Part shown: in pieces, positions 43,316 through 51,055 of the stretch | Numbering within the stretch: position 1 is the stretch's first letter | How the letters are laid out: each line of letters opens with the position of its first letter | Origin: Ruminococcus albus AD2013 | GTDB lineage: Bacteria; Bacillota; Clostridia; Oscillospirales; Ruminococcaceae | DNA length: 64,000 bases | Direction of reading: 5' to 3' | Assembly (NCBI RefSeq): GCF_000526775.1 | Contig: NZ_JAGS01000005.1 | Location: 186,001 to 250,000 of the forward strand | Notes under the pieces: model-generated | Told to the model about the DNA's origin: nothing | Seen by the model: only the letters and a program-made list of their open reading frames with translations | Databases searched by the model: none | Translations under genes and position numbers: made by a program

Positions 43316-43389
43316 GCGGGATCAGGGAGTCGAACCCTGAATAAAACGGTATTTGAGACCGTCGCGTATGCCTGTTCCGCCAATCCCGC
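43316..43389 (-). tRNA. tRNA-Leu(CAA) lacking the long variable arm
   Basis: Acceptor GCGGGAT/ATCCCGC, Leu-type D-arm (TGGCGGAACAGGCATACGC), anticodon loop CTCAAAT (CAA), but only about six bases between anticodon stem and T-stem. Confidence 0.78.
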
Positions 43390-43398
43390 AAAAATAAT

Positions 43399-43492
43399 AC
43401 CCGTGGGGAGACTCGAGCCCCAAAAAGCCTGTTCCTAAAACATAAATGTATGCCAGTTATCAACTATGGTGATAACGTTCATACACACGGGC
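43399..43492 (-). tRNA. tRNA-Leu(UAG)-like with a hairpin inserted in the D-loop
   Basis: Acceptor GCCCGTG/CACGGGT, loop TTTAGGA (anticodon TAG), T-loop CTCGAGT. The D-stem GTATG/CATAC encloses GTTATCA-CCATAGT-TGATAAC, a 21-nt perfect hairpin not found in normal tRNAs. The variable loop is short. 94 nt in total. Confidence 0.65.
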
Positions 43493-43500
43493 ATAACAAA

Positions 43501-43530
43501 AACACCGCCTGCTGCAAACAGACGGTGTTT
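43501..43530 (-). terminator. Terminator of small-ORF cassette A
   Basis: Minus strand AAACACCGTCTG...CAGGCGGTGTT followed by TTTG. It lies just upstream of the first tRNA, so tRNA synthesis probably depends on read-through. Confidence 0.75.
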
Positions 43531-43552
43531 CACTTACAAGGATCAATAATAC

Positions 43553-43681
43553 TTAGAAACAAGAAATCCCGAAATGTTCATCCACTTTATCTGTACGCAG
43601 CACAAAAGAAGTCTCTTCCGATTCGAGGACGAGGCTCAATAATGATTCGCTATACAGATATGAAACAGTGAACTTATTCAT
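43553..43681 (-). CDS. Small ORF A at the head of the tRNA array (42 residues)
   Basis: ATG with AAAGGAGAAAACCGAG upstream, directly downstream of a good promoter. Product MNKFTVSYLYSESLLSLVLE..., with 'SFVLRTDKVDEHFGISCF' at the end. First gene of the array transcript. Confidence 0.6.
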   Translation of the reverse strand: MNKFTVSYLYSESLLSLVLESEETSFVLRTDKVDEHFGISCF

Positions 43682-43713
43682 CTCGGTTTTCTCCTTTCTT
43701 TGATGTTGTGGTC

Positions 43714-43742
43714 ATTATATCATATCTACAAGAAAAAATCAA
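43714..43742 (-). promoter_or_regulatory. Promoter of the tRNA array
   Basis: Minus strand TTGATT (43737-43742), 17-bp spacer, TATAAT (43714-43719), 33 bases before the small ORF A start. Confidence 0.75.
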
Positions 43743-43935
43743 GTAAACCACAGGTATATTTTTTCTACTACTATATCATAGACATTTCTACTAATTAGGC
43801 GCATATTATAGGAGAAATAATAATTCGTAGTAGAAGAAAAAGTTATGAGACAATTTGATAATATCTCATGGGATAACGAAATCATAAGAGCTGTACTTGA
43901 TAATTATGGGAAAAAATGTCCGACAAAAATAAAAA

Positions 43936-43959
43936 GGCTCAGAGAGCGTTCTCCGAGCC
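43936..43959 (-). terminator. Terminator of the resistance-type operon
   Basis: Minus strand GGCTCGGAGA-ACGC-TCTCTGAGCC followed by TTTTTATTTTTG, just after the histidine kinase stop. Confidence 0.85.
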
Positions 43960-43965
43960 AAGTAT

Positions 43966-44862
43966 TCATATCGATATTGTTACAGAAAAGACATCATCAT
44001 TCAACTCCGCACCTACTGTCCAGCCACGCCTGTCGCAAAGCAGCTTCACAACATACAGCCCCAGTCCGCTGCCGCCTGCTGTCCGCGCGTCCATACGGTA
44101 AAACGAATCGAACACTTTATCAATATCGAGCGAGGTGCTGTCCGCAAGAGTATTGGATACGCATAATATCACACGGTCACCGTCTTGTTTCAGCGCAACA
44201 CCGAAGCTGTCTGCGGTATATTTCTGTGCATTGGACATGAGATTGTTCAGTATCCTTGTCAGGCAATGCACATCAGCCTGTATCACGATACCGTCTGCAA
44301 TTTCAAAGTCTGTTGAGATATTTCTCTCCGCTATCCATGAATGCTGTTCAAGCACCGCTTCGGTCAGCAGGTTACTGAGGTTGATCTCCTCTATACTCAG
44401 CTCCTCACCGCCGTTTTCTATCTTTGTCAGCTCAAAGAATTCATCGGAAAGCTCTTTGAAGTACTGATTTTTCTGTATGGCGATACCGAGATACTCCGCA
44501 TTTTTATCAGATAGTTGACCGGTTTTCTCAACCATTTGCAGATAGCCGAGGGAAGCCGTCAGCGGCGTGCGGAAGTCGTGGGAAATGCCCGAAATGATTG
44601 TTCCAAGCTGCTTTTTGCGTTCCTCGTATTCCACGCCAAGCTGCCGCTGAATGTCGGTATGCTCATTGACCTTTACAGCGAGTTCAACTAAATCCTTATC
44701 AAAATCCGTGACCTTGACAGGCTGCCTGTAATCACTGTCTTTCAGCTTTTCAAGCTCCTGCGAGAATCGGCGTAGATTCTTTTTCAGCGAAATATACTTC
44801 CACAGCAGAACGCACAAAATAACAAGGAGACACACGCAGACTGTTCCGAGCAGAATTTCCAT
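43966..44862 (-). CDS. Sensor histidine kinase with one transmembrane helix
   Basis: 298 residues. One hydrophobic helix (~4-24) with almost nothing outside, then a HAMP/coiled segment, the H-box 'ISGISHDFRTPLTASLGYL' (His ~95), N-box 'RILNNLMSNAQKYT' and G-box 'GGSGLGLYVVKLLC'. Lacking an extracytoplasmic sensor, it probably reads the state of the ABC transporter encoded with it or an intramembrane signal. Last gene of a four-gene operon: regulator, ATPase, permease, kinase. Confidence 0.9.
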   Translation of the reverse strand: MEILLGTVCVCLLVILCVLLWKYISLKKNLRRFSQELEKLKDSDYRQPVKVTDFDKDLVELAVKVNEHTDIQRQLGVEYEERKKQLGTIISGISHDFRTPLTASLGYLQMVEKTGQLSDKNAEYLGIAIQKNQYFKELSDEFFELTKIENGGEELSIEEINLSNLLTEAVLEQHSWIAERNISTDFEIADGIVIQADVHCLTRILNNLMSNAQKYTADSFGVALKQDGDRVILCVSNTLADSTSLDIDKVFDSFYRMDARTAGGSGLGLYVVKLLCDRRGWTVGAELNDDVFSVTISI

Positions 44863-44883
44863 AGCGTGTACCTCCTTTTAATT

Positions 44884-45561
44884 TCAGCTGATTGGGTGCG
44901 GTTCAAGTTCGATTTTCTTTTTCAGCGTGAAATAGCCGATGAGATAGTAGATCGTACAGGATACGATTGCTGATATGATGACCTTTATCACAAAGCCATC
45001 AGTTATGTCACGAATAAGCAGTGTACACTGTCCGAAGCAAAGCAGCGACAGCGGAGAATGAGCCAGTGCTTCCGTGTCAGAGCCATTCACCATAAGCAGC
45101 ATCACACTAAATACAGGAGCGAATGTACCTATCTTTAGCACCGGGCTGAGAAAGACTATACAAAGAGTTGCCCTGACGCACAGGATACAATAGAGCAAGA
45201 GCCGTTCCAATGTCTGCTGACTGCTGTCATTGATAAGGCTTACGATAGCTGATGCGGCAAGAAAAGCTAAGAGCGGCGGCAGTATCACAAGAGTTTTTCC
45301 GAGAATGATCTGGTGCGGTCGGAAACCTGCCATGATCTCATACATCTGTATTCTTTCAGAATAGGAATAGGATATCACCATAATGGGAATAAACAAGACA
45401 ATAAACATCGCCATAAATCCGGGCTGTGTTAAGGTTTCTGCCGGATTCGGGTTAAGCAAAAAGCCTGATACTATTACCACAACAGCGGCTATGAATACGG
45501 CGGTCAACGAAACGATCTTTTGCTTCATGATAAACATTTGCGTCTTGATGATATTATTCAT
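44884..45561 (-). CDS. ABC-2 type permease (lantibiotic/bacitracin-resistance-like)
   Basis: 225 residues from the ATG at 45561, which overlaps the ATPase stop by eight bases. Six hydrophobic helices: 'IVSLTAVFIAAVVVIVSGFLL', 'GFMAMFIVLFIPIMVISY', 'TLVILPPLLAFLAASAIVSL', and three more towards the C-terminus. Typical of small permease subunits such as BcrB/NisE types. Acts with the ATPase encoded upstream. Confidence 0.82.
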   Translation of the reverse strand: MNNIIKTQMFIMKQKIVSLTAVFIAAVVVIVSGFLLNPNPAETLTQPGFMAMFIVLFIPIMVISYSYSERIQMYEIMAGFRPHQIILGKTLVILPPLLAFLAASAIVSLINDSSQQTLERLLLYCILCVRATLCIVFLSPVLKIGTFAPVFSVMLLMVNGSDTEALAHSPLSLLCFGQCTLLIRDITDGFVIKVIISAIVSCTIYYLIGYFTLKKKIELEPHPIS

Positions 45562-46468
45562 TCCTTCCACCTGCCTTTTCGAGATAATAGTCCTCCAAAT
45601 TCTGACCTTCCTCGTTCAGCTTTGTGATGACAAGCCCGTTATCTGTCAGCGTTTTGGAAATGTGGTGAATGTCACCAAGCCGTTCAAAAATCTGTATCTC
45701 CTCGCCGTGAATGACCTTGTAATCGTGAATGGACAGCTTATCCTCCAGTACTGCCGCAGTCTTGTTGATGTCGTCAGTCCGCAGGGCAATATGGTTCCTG
45801 CACCTGACAAGCAGTTCCTCACGGCTCAGGTTCTCGATAAGGTTTCCGTGGCTGATGATAGAGAAATCGGTGCAAAGCTCGGACAGCTCCGACAGCAGGT
45901 GACTTGAGATCAGAACGGTCACGCCCCACTCCTCTTGCATACGCTTGATAAGCTGACGGACTTCCACAATGCCTTCTGGATCAAGTCCATTCACAGGCTC
46001 GTCCAGCACCATGATCTCCGGCTTCGGCAGGAGTGCCATACCGATACCAAGCCGCTGTTTCATGCCGAGCGAGAATTTGTTTGCACGTTTCTTTCCAGTG
46101 CTTGCAAGCCCAACAATGTCCAGTATCTCATCAATGCGCCTTTCATCGGGATAGCCCCGCAGATAGCGGATATACTGCAAATTCTCACGGGCTGACATAG
46201 AGCCTGCAATGATCGGCTGTTCGATCATAAAGCTCATCCTTGCGCGGGAATTGTCCAGATTCTCAGAACTGCCGAACAGCTCCAGTTCCCCTTTTGTTGG
46301 AAAGAACAGCCCTGCCAGTATCTTCATGATCGTAGTCTTGCCTGCACCGTTCGGACCGATCAGACCGCAGATGTGTCCACGTTCTACAGTCAGGCTGAAA
46401 TCGTGCAGGACTTCCTGCTTTTTGTAGGACTTACAAAGTCCTCTCATGGTTATCACGCTATTTCCCAT
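45554..46468 (-). CDS. ABC transporter ATPase, BcrA-type
   Basis: 304 residues. Walker A GPNGAGKTT (~39-47), signature FSLGMKQRLGIGMALL (~132), Walker B IMVLDEPVNGLDP (~156), switch His in LISSHLL. The ~90-residue C-terminal extension after the nucleotide-binding domain is as in BcrA/NisF immunity transporters. It powers export or removal of a membrane-active peptide or antibiotic; the ligand is unknown. Confidence 0.9.
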   Translation of the reverse strand: MGNSVITMRGLCKSYKKQEVLHDFSLTVERGHICGLIGPNGAGKTTIMKILAGLFFPTKGELELFGSSENLDNSRARMSFMIEQPIIAGSMSARENLQYIRYLRGYPDERRIDEILDIVGLASTGKKRANKFSLGMKQRLGIGMALLPKPEIMVLDEPVNGLDPEGIVEVRQLIKRMQEEWGVTVLISSHLLSELSELCTDFSIISHGNLIENLSREELLVRCRNHIALRTDDINKTAAVLEDKLSIHDYKVIHGEEIQIFERLGDIHHISKTLTDNGLVITKLNEEGQNLEDYYLEKAGGRNE

Positions 46469-46548
46469 AGCGCCGCCCCCTTTCGTTTTGTTGATACCAT
46501 TCTAACAGGCAAAGGTAAAGAAAAGGTTAAGCGAAGGTTCGGAAAAGG

Positions 46549-47238
46549 TTAAGTTGCAAGACGATAGCCCATACCCCAGACTGTTTCGATATATTCATTG
46601 TCTAAATCGAGCATTTTCAGCTTCTGACGGATATTGCTCATATGGACTTTGACAGTATTATCATCGGCGATGTAAGTCTCGCCCCACACGCTTTCAAAAA
46701 GGTTTGCTTTCGACCACAGTTTAGAAGGATTTTTCAGCATCTGCTCCATTATTGCAAACTCTTTGCTGGTCAGAGTGAGCGTTTTGCCGCATACGAACGC
46801 AGTTCCTGATGTAGTGTCAAGTGAGAGGTTTTTATAGGTCAGCACTTTATTTTCTCCGATTTTATGGGCATTTCCCTCATGCCGCCGCAGAACGGCTTCC
46901 GCACGGGCAAGCAGCTCGTCAAGGTCAAAGGGCTTGGTGATATAATCATCAGCTCCCATTCGTATCAGGTCTATTTTTGAGCGTGTTTCACTCTTTGCCG
47001 AAACCACAATCACGGGAATATCGGAAAATTCCCGTATCTTCTGCAATACCATATCACCGCTCTGAAACGGTAGCATCAAGTCAAGTATCAGGAGCGACAG
47101 GTCACTCTGTTCTCGGGTGATACGGACGGCGTCAAGCCCGTTCAGTGCCGCCAGGGTTTCATAGCCCTGCGAGGACAAATATTCGCATATCAGACGGTTG
47201 ATCTCTTTATCGTCCTCGGCGATCAGTATCTTTTTCAT
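46549..47238 (-). CDS. OmpR-family response regulator
   Basis: 229 residues. Receiver domain with acidic pocket (IAEDDKEI), phospho-acceptor Asp in LLILDLMLPFQSGD (~54) and Lys in YITKPFDLDEL; C-terminal winged helix 'LTLTSKEFAIMEQMLKNPSKLWSKANLFESVWG...DDNTVKVHMSNIRQKL'. First gene of the operon, with promoter and GGGAGG ribosome site. It probably activates its own operon. Confidence 0.93.
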   Translation of the reverse strand: MKKILIAEDDKEINRLICEYLSSQGYETLAALNGLDAVRITREQSDLSLLILDLMLPFQSGDMVLQKIREFSDIPVIVVSAKSETRSKIDLIRMGADDYITKPFDLDELLARAEAVLRRHEGNAHKIGENKVLTYKNLSLDTTSGTAFVCGKTLTLTSKEFAIMEQMLKNPSKLWSKANLFESVWGETYIADDNTVKVHMSNIRQKLKMLDLDNEYIETVWGMGYRLAT

Positions 47239-47273
47239 GGCAAACCTCCCTAATGAATGTGTTAATTGTAATA

Positions 47274-47302
47274 ATTATAGCATAGATCGTAAGAAAGGTC
47301 AA
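47274..47302 (-). promoter_or_regulatory. Promoter of the two-component/ABC operon
   Basis: Minus strand TTGACC (47297-47302), 17-bp spacer, TATAAT (47274-47279). Confidence 0.75.
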
Positions 47303-47320
47303 TCGGCAGAAAAAATAAAG

Positions 47321-47350
47321 AGCTGTTCTCTGGCTTTAGAACAGCTCTGG
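47321..47350. terminator. Hairpin upstream of the operon
   Basis: AGAGCTGTTCT-N8-AGAACAGCTCT, 11-bp stem. The minus-strand side is followed by TTATTTTTTC, so it may terminate minus-strand transcripts coming from 48.0 kb. Confidence 0.65.
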
Positions 47351-47580
47351 TATAGCAAAATCGCCTGTTTATCATACTTTTTGATTATTCGTAAGATGAT
47401 TGTGTGGGTTCTCCTCCTAAACCTTTTCTTTCTCCTAAATTTTATACAAAAATAGGAGAAAGGATTTTTGTATGAGAAAAAATAGGAAGAACATCTGCTC
47501 CCCGAAGCACATTTCCTGAAATTGGGAGTGTGCTTTTACGTTTTTGAAGGGAATCATGCAGTTGGAATACTCATGGTTAA

Positions 47581-47598
47581 TGTGTCACGCGTGACACA
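47581..47598. repeat. Perfect 18-bp palindrome
   Basis: TGTGTCACGCGTGACACA in an otherwise unremarkable intergenic region (47351-47736). It looks like an operator for a dimeric regulator, with no promoter that I can assign. Confidence 0.45.
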
Positions 47599-47736
47599 AA
47601 GATGAGCTATCCTCTATAGCATAATAATGCCTTCTGCTGAAATTATAAAATTTCAAAGTTTTGTACCCATGAAATTCAAAGTCATGCGCTATAGAGAACT
47701 AAAGTTTAGATTATTATATCCATATTATAACCTGTT

Positions 47737-47814
47737 ATGATGAATACCAGAAAAGGAATCGATGAAATGAAGGCTGCTTGCGAAGCAGTCGGATGCACTT
47801 TTACTCCTGCATGA
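47737..47814 (+). CDS. Possible 25-residue small ORF or gene remnant
   Basis: ATG at 47737, product MMNTRKGIDEMKAACEAVGC..., ending TGA at 47812. The codons look real, but there is no ribosome binding site, so it is more likely the end of a lost gene. A terminator follows. Confidence 0.25.
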   Translation: MMNTRKGIDEMKAACEAVGCTFTPA

Positions 47815-47825
47815 TCCAACAAAGT

Positions 47826-47855
47826 TGACCTCGCGTTATGCGGGGTCTTTTCTTC
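47826..47855 (+). terminator. Terminator-like hairpin
   Basis: GACCTCGC-GTTAT-GCGGGGTC followed by TTTTCTTC. Confidence 0.6.
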
Positions 47856-47999
47856 TATACGGAAAAAAGAGTGAAGTATTAGAAAGAAAAAGATATTATC
47901 ACCTTTTAATTGTATCATAGGCAATTTCGCGGAGATAATAAAGAGTTTTTAAAGTGCTTGCCTCATTGCTGTCTCTTCAATTTTTGCTTCTCATGGAGT

Positions 48000-48668
48000 T
48001 TAAACGATCTTACCATCTTCAATAGTAACAATTCTGTCAGCGAATTGAGCGATATCAGGATCGTGTGTTATCATTACAAGAGTATGACCATACTCTTTAA
48101 CTCCATGAGTTAGCAATTCTATTACATCTGAGCTAATGGCGGTATCCAGATTTCCTGTTGGCTCATCTGCAAGAACTATCTTGGGCTTATTGGCAAGAGC
48201 TCTTGCTATGGCAACTCTCTGCTGTTGTCCGCCGGAAAGTTGATTAGGAAAGGATTTTTCCTTGCCTTCAAGTCCAAGCTCTTTTATTACATTCGCTATG
48301 TATTTCTTATCCACATTTCCGCCGCCTATATTTACCGGGAAAGTGATATTCTCATAAACATTGAGTACCGGTATGAGATTGTAAGCCTGGAAAACAAATC
48401 CTATCTTTCTGCATCTGAGATCTGACATCAAAGTATCATCAGCATTTTGGTAATTGAAACCCTCCATGATAACATCACCCGAATCATATCCGTCAAGACC
48501 CCCGATGACATTAAGCAGAGTGCTTTTTCCCGAACCGCTTTTTCCAAGTATAACAACGAACTCTCCTTCTTCGATTTCTAGGTTAATATCCTTTAATGCG
48601 TGAAAGGAGTTATCGCCTGTTTTATAGTATTTGTTTACGTTTTTTAATGAAATAATACCCATGATCAT
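48000..48668 (-). CDS. MacB/LolD-type ABC transporter ATPase
   Basis: ~222 residues. Walker A GKSGSGKSTLL (~43), Q-loop FVFQAYNLIPVLNVYENI, signature LSGGQQQRVAIARAL (~144), Walker B IVLADEPTGNLD, switch His MITHDPDIA. The LSGGQQQR and EPTGNLD forms are those of ATPases pairing with FtsX/MacB permeases. It begins within a few bases of the permease stop. Last gene of the RiPP operon; drives the adjacent permease. Confidence 0.93.
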   Translation of the reverse strand: MIMGIISLKNVNKYYKTGDNSFHALKDINLEIEEGEFVVILGKSGSGKSTLLNVIGGLDGYDSGDVIMEGFNYQNADDTLMSDLRCRKIGFVFQAYNLIPVLNVYENITFPVNIGGGNVDKKYIANVIKELGLEGKEKSFPNQLSGGQQQRVAIARALANKPKIVLADEPTGNLDTAISSDVIELLTHGVKEYGHTLVMITHDPDIAQFADRIVTIEDGKIV

Positions 48669-48670
48669 CA

Positions 48671-51055
48671 CTACCTTTCATATATCATTTCTACTATCGA
48701 ATCTTTTGTACTGCCCTTGATATTGAAATATGCAAACAGTTCTATCGCACCTATGAATATCAGATTTACGAGCAGATATGCAAGTATCGAAATTTTTATC
48801 TTATCAAACAGTACAAAGGAAATATACACGTTTACTATAAGAGAAAGTGGTATACTTATAAGAACTGCTATTAGTGAAAGCACAAGGTTCTCATAGCAGG
48901 CTACTGTCCACAGATCTTTCAGTTTCAGACCCATAGCTCGCATAACGCCATATTCCGACCTTCTGCTTGTCATATTCTCCTTGATAGTATTGCTTATTAT
49001 CATAAAACTGAGCACTATTGTCGCAATAACTATATATCCTGATATGATAATCATACCGATAAGCTGTGATTCAGATTCTGCACGTCCGTCGTGAAGATCG
49101 GTAACATATACATCAGAAGCTGAAAATGTCATAGCTGAAAGCTCGGTCATTGAACGATCCGTTTTGACAAGGAATGCACAGTAGCCTTTGTTTTCCATAT
49201 TATTGCTTTCTGCCAGCTTTTCATTTATTATCAGAGTATTACTGTTGTGGTACAGCGCATAATTCAGCTGGCTGGCAGCAGCAAACCAGTGATCTGGCTT
49301 CACAGAGAACTTATTATCAGTATCCCGTGAATATATCTCTACCTCTTTAAACTCTTTCTCTGATATCAATACGGAAAATGGCTTTGAACCGTCATAAGTG
49401 ATGCCATTGATTTTCGAGAACTGCATCCAGAGTTCATCGTCATACAGCATCACCTGAAGATTATCGTCTTCGTCCTGTTGTTTTGCCTTGTCCCATGTGT
49501 AATCAACAAAGCATTTCTCTGTATATACCTTTTCTACCTTATCCGTAGAACACAGTTGCTCCAGATCGGCTTCGGTGAAGCAGTTATTTTCACTTTTAAG
49601 ATCGGTGATATTTGTCTGTATTGAATAATCACTGAAATCGGCTGCGGTCTTGACAGAATTGAAACCTATTACCGCAAATACATTACTTATCACCAGGCAT
49701 AGCAGAAAGCTAACAGTTAGTGTAACAGTCTGTATGGCGCTCTTTGCAAAGTTCCTTCTAAGATTGCGTAAAGCAAGACCAAAAAGATAATTTTTTGAAG
49801 AAAACATTTTTGTCTTTTCTGTGAGCATCTTTTTGGTGGCATTGAATGTCCTTATATTTACAGGATTGGTCTTCCTGATTTTAAGTATAAGTTTAAGGCA
49901 GGCAATAAATGCCGAAACAAGGGTAAGCAGATAGGTAATCAGATAGGTGGATACTTTCTGTTCTACTTTCATGCTTGCGGCTGTATTTATCAGTGCAGAC
50001 ATTATCTTCTCGGCCACAGCAAGATTAAGCAGTGCACCTGATGCCATACCTATGATCGTTCCTGCCGATACAATCAGGAACTGCTCAGAGAGAATGAACC
50101 GTATGAGCTGCCTGTTGTTTAGACCGATACAGCGCATAGTACCGAAAACACTTATCTTGCGGGCAAAGCTGAGAGTGATCGTGTTATAGACGAATATAGT
50201 CAGGCAGACTGCGATTATAAGCGAAAGTAGAAATATACCCAGTGATACCGCCCTGAATGAACCCTCTTCATCGTAATTCGCAGTCTTTTCTTCATTTCGG
50301 ATAAGCTGTTCGTAGTTGAAATATCTTCTATCTTCGGGGGTCCCATCAACTACGATATCGCTTATAGCATTAACAGCAATGACTTGCTTGTCTTCATTGA
50401 GGTTTCCTTCCTCTGCTTCGACTGTTATTGAATTGGATTTGCTGCATGGCAGACCGTTTTCGCTGTAGATATCTGCGGCTGTTTTTAGATCGGTAAAGAA
50501 GAAATTTCCCGTATCCATAGTGTCTTTTATTATTCCGCACACGTTGAAAGTTCTGCTGACTTTTAACTGTTTCTCATTGGTCTGATCTGTCATTATAAAA
50601 TCAAGGGTAAGGTCATCGCCTATTTTTAGTTCAGGATTGGATATAGTGTAGCTTTCCTCAACGCATATCTCGTTTTCGGCTGAAGGGTATTCACCGCTTA
50701 TAAGCGAAGTTTTCTTGAAGTAATCCAGATCACCTTCGTATCCCATAATGACTGATGCTTTCGAGAGGTCATAGTCCATATCGCCAACGTAAATGGTAGA
50801 TAGGTATCTGTCAGGCTTATCTTTTCCCATATTACTGAACTTATCATTTATAGCTGTAAGTTCATCATAACTAAGATCCACCACGTAGAAATCCTGCGGT
50901 GCTCCCGAACTAATGAAAGACCTGTATGAAATAATATAGCTTGCGCTGATCTGTATCATACTGAACATCAGCATTGTCGATACAACGATACCTATTATTG
51001 CGCTTATACTATACTTTTTATTTCTCAGGATATATCTGTATACTATTTTAAACAT
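48671..51055 (-). CDS. FtsX/MacB-like ABC permease, duplicated FtsX domains
   Basis: 794 residues. An N-terminal membrane helix (~14-36) is followed by a large extracytoplasmic domain (~40-270), a first FtsX block with three helices (~280-410, 'FARKISVFGTMRCIGLNNRQLIRFILSEQ'), another helix (~435), a second extracytoplasmic domain (~460-680) and a second FtsX block (~685-785, 'TSRRSEYGVMRAMGLKLKDLW'). This is the ten-helix arrangement of peptide-antibiotic efflux permeases. Overlaps the exporter gene upstream by 13 bases. Probably confers self-protection or export of the mature peptide. Confidence 0.88.
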   Translation of the reverse strand: MFKIVYRYILRNKKYSISAIIGIVVSTMLMFSMIQISASYIISYRSFISSGAPQDFYVVDLSYDELTAINDKFSNMGKDKPDRYLSTIYVGDMDYDLSKASVIMGYEGDLDYFKKTSLISGEYPSAENEICVEESYTISNPELKIGDDLTLDFIMTDQTNEKQLKVSRTFNVCGIIKDTMDTGNFFFTDLKTAADIYSENGLPCSKSNSITVEAEEGNLNEDKQVIAVNAISDIVVDGTPEDRRYFNYEQLIRNEEKTANYDEEGSFRAVSLGIFLLSLIIAVCLTIFVYNTITLSFARKISVFGTMRCIGLNNRQLIRFILSEQFLIVSAGTIIGMASGALLNLAVAEKIMSALINTAASMKVEQKVSTYLITYLLTLVSAFIACLKLILKIRKTNPVNIRTFNATKKMLTEKTKMFSSKNYLFGLALRNLRRNFAKSAIQTVTLTVSFLLCLVISNVFAVIGFNSVKTAADFSDYSIQTNITDLKSENNCFTEADLEQLCSTDKVEKVYTEKCFVDYTWDKAKQQDEDDNLQVMLYDDELWMQFSKINGITYDGSKPFSVLISEKEFKEVEIYSRDTDNKFSVKPDHWFAAASQLNYALYHNSNTLIINEKLAESNNMENKGYCAFLVKTDRSMTELSAMTFSASDVYVTDLHDGRAESESQLIGMIIISGYIVIATIVLSFMIISNTIKENMTSRRSEYGVMRAMGLKLKDLWTVACYENLVLSLIAVLISIPLSLIVNVYISFVLFDKIKISILAYLLVNLIFIGAIELFAYFNIKGSTKDSIVEMIYER

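Noticed and set aside
43845..44240. Plus-strand frame beginning MRQFDNISWDNEIIRAVLDNYG
   Set aside because: The first ~25 residues look plausible, but the frame has no clear ribosome site, crosses the operon terminator at 43936-43959 and continues antisense to the histidine kinase. At most a relic.
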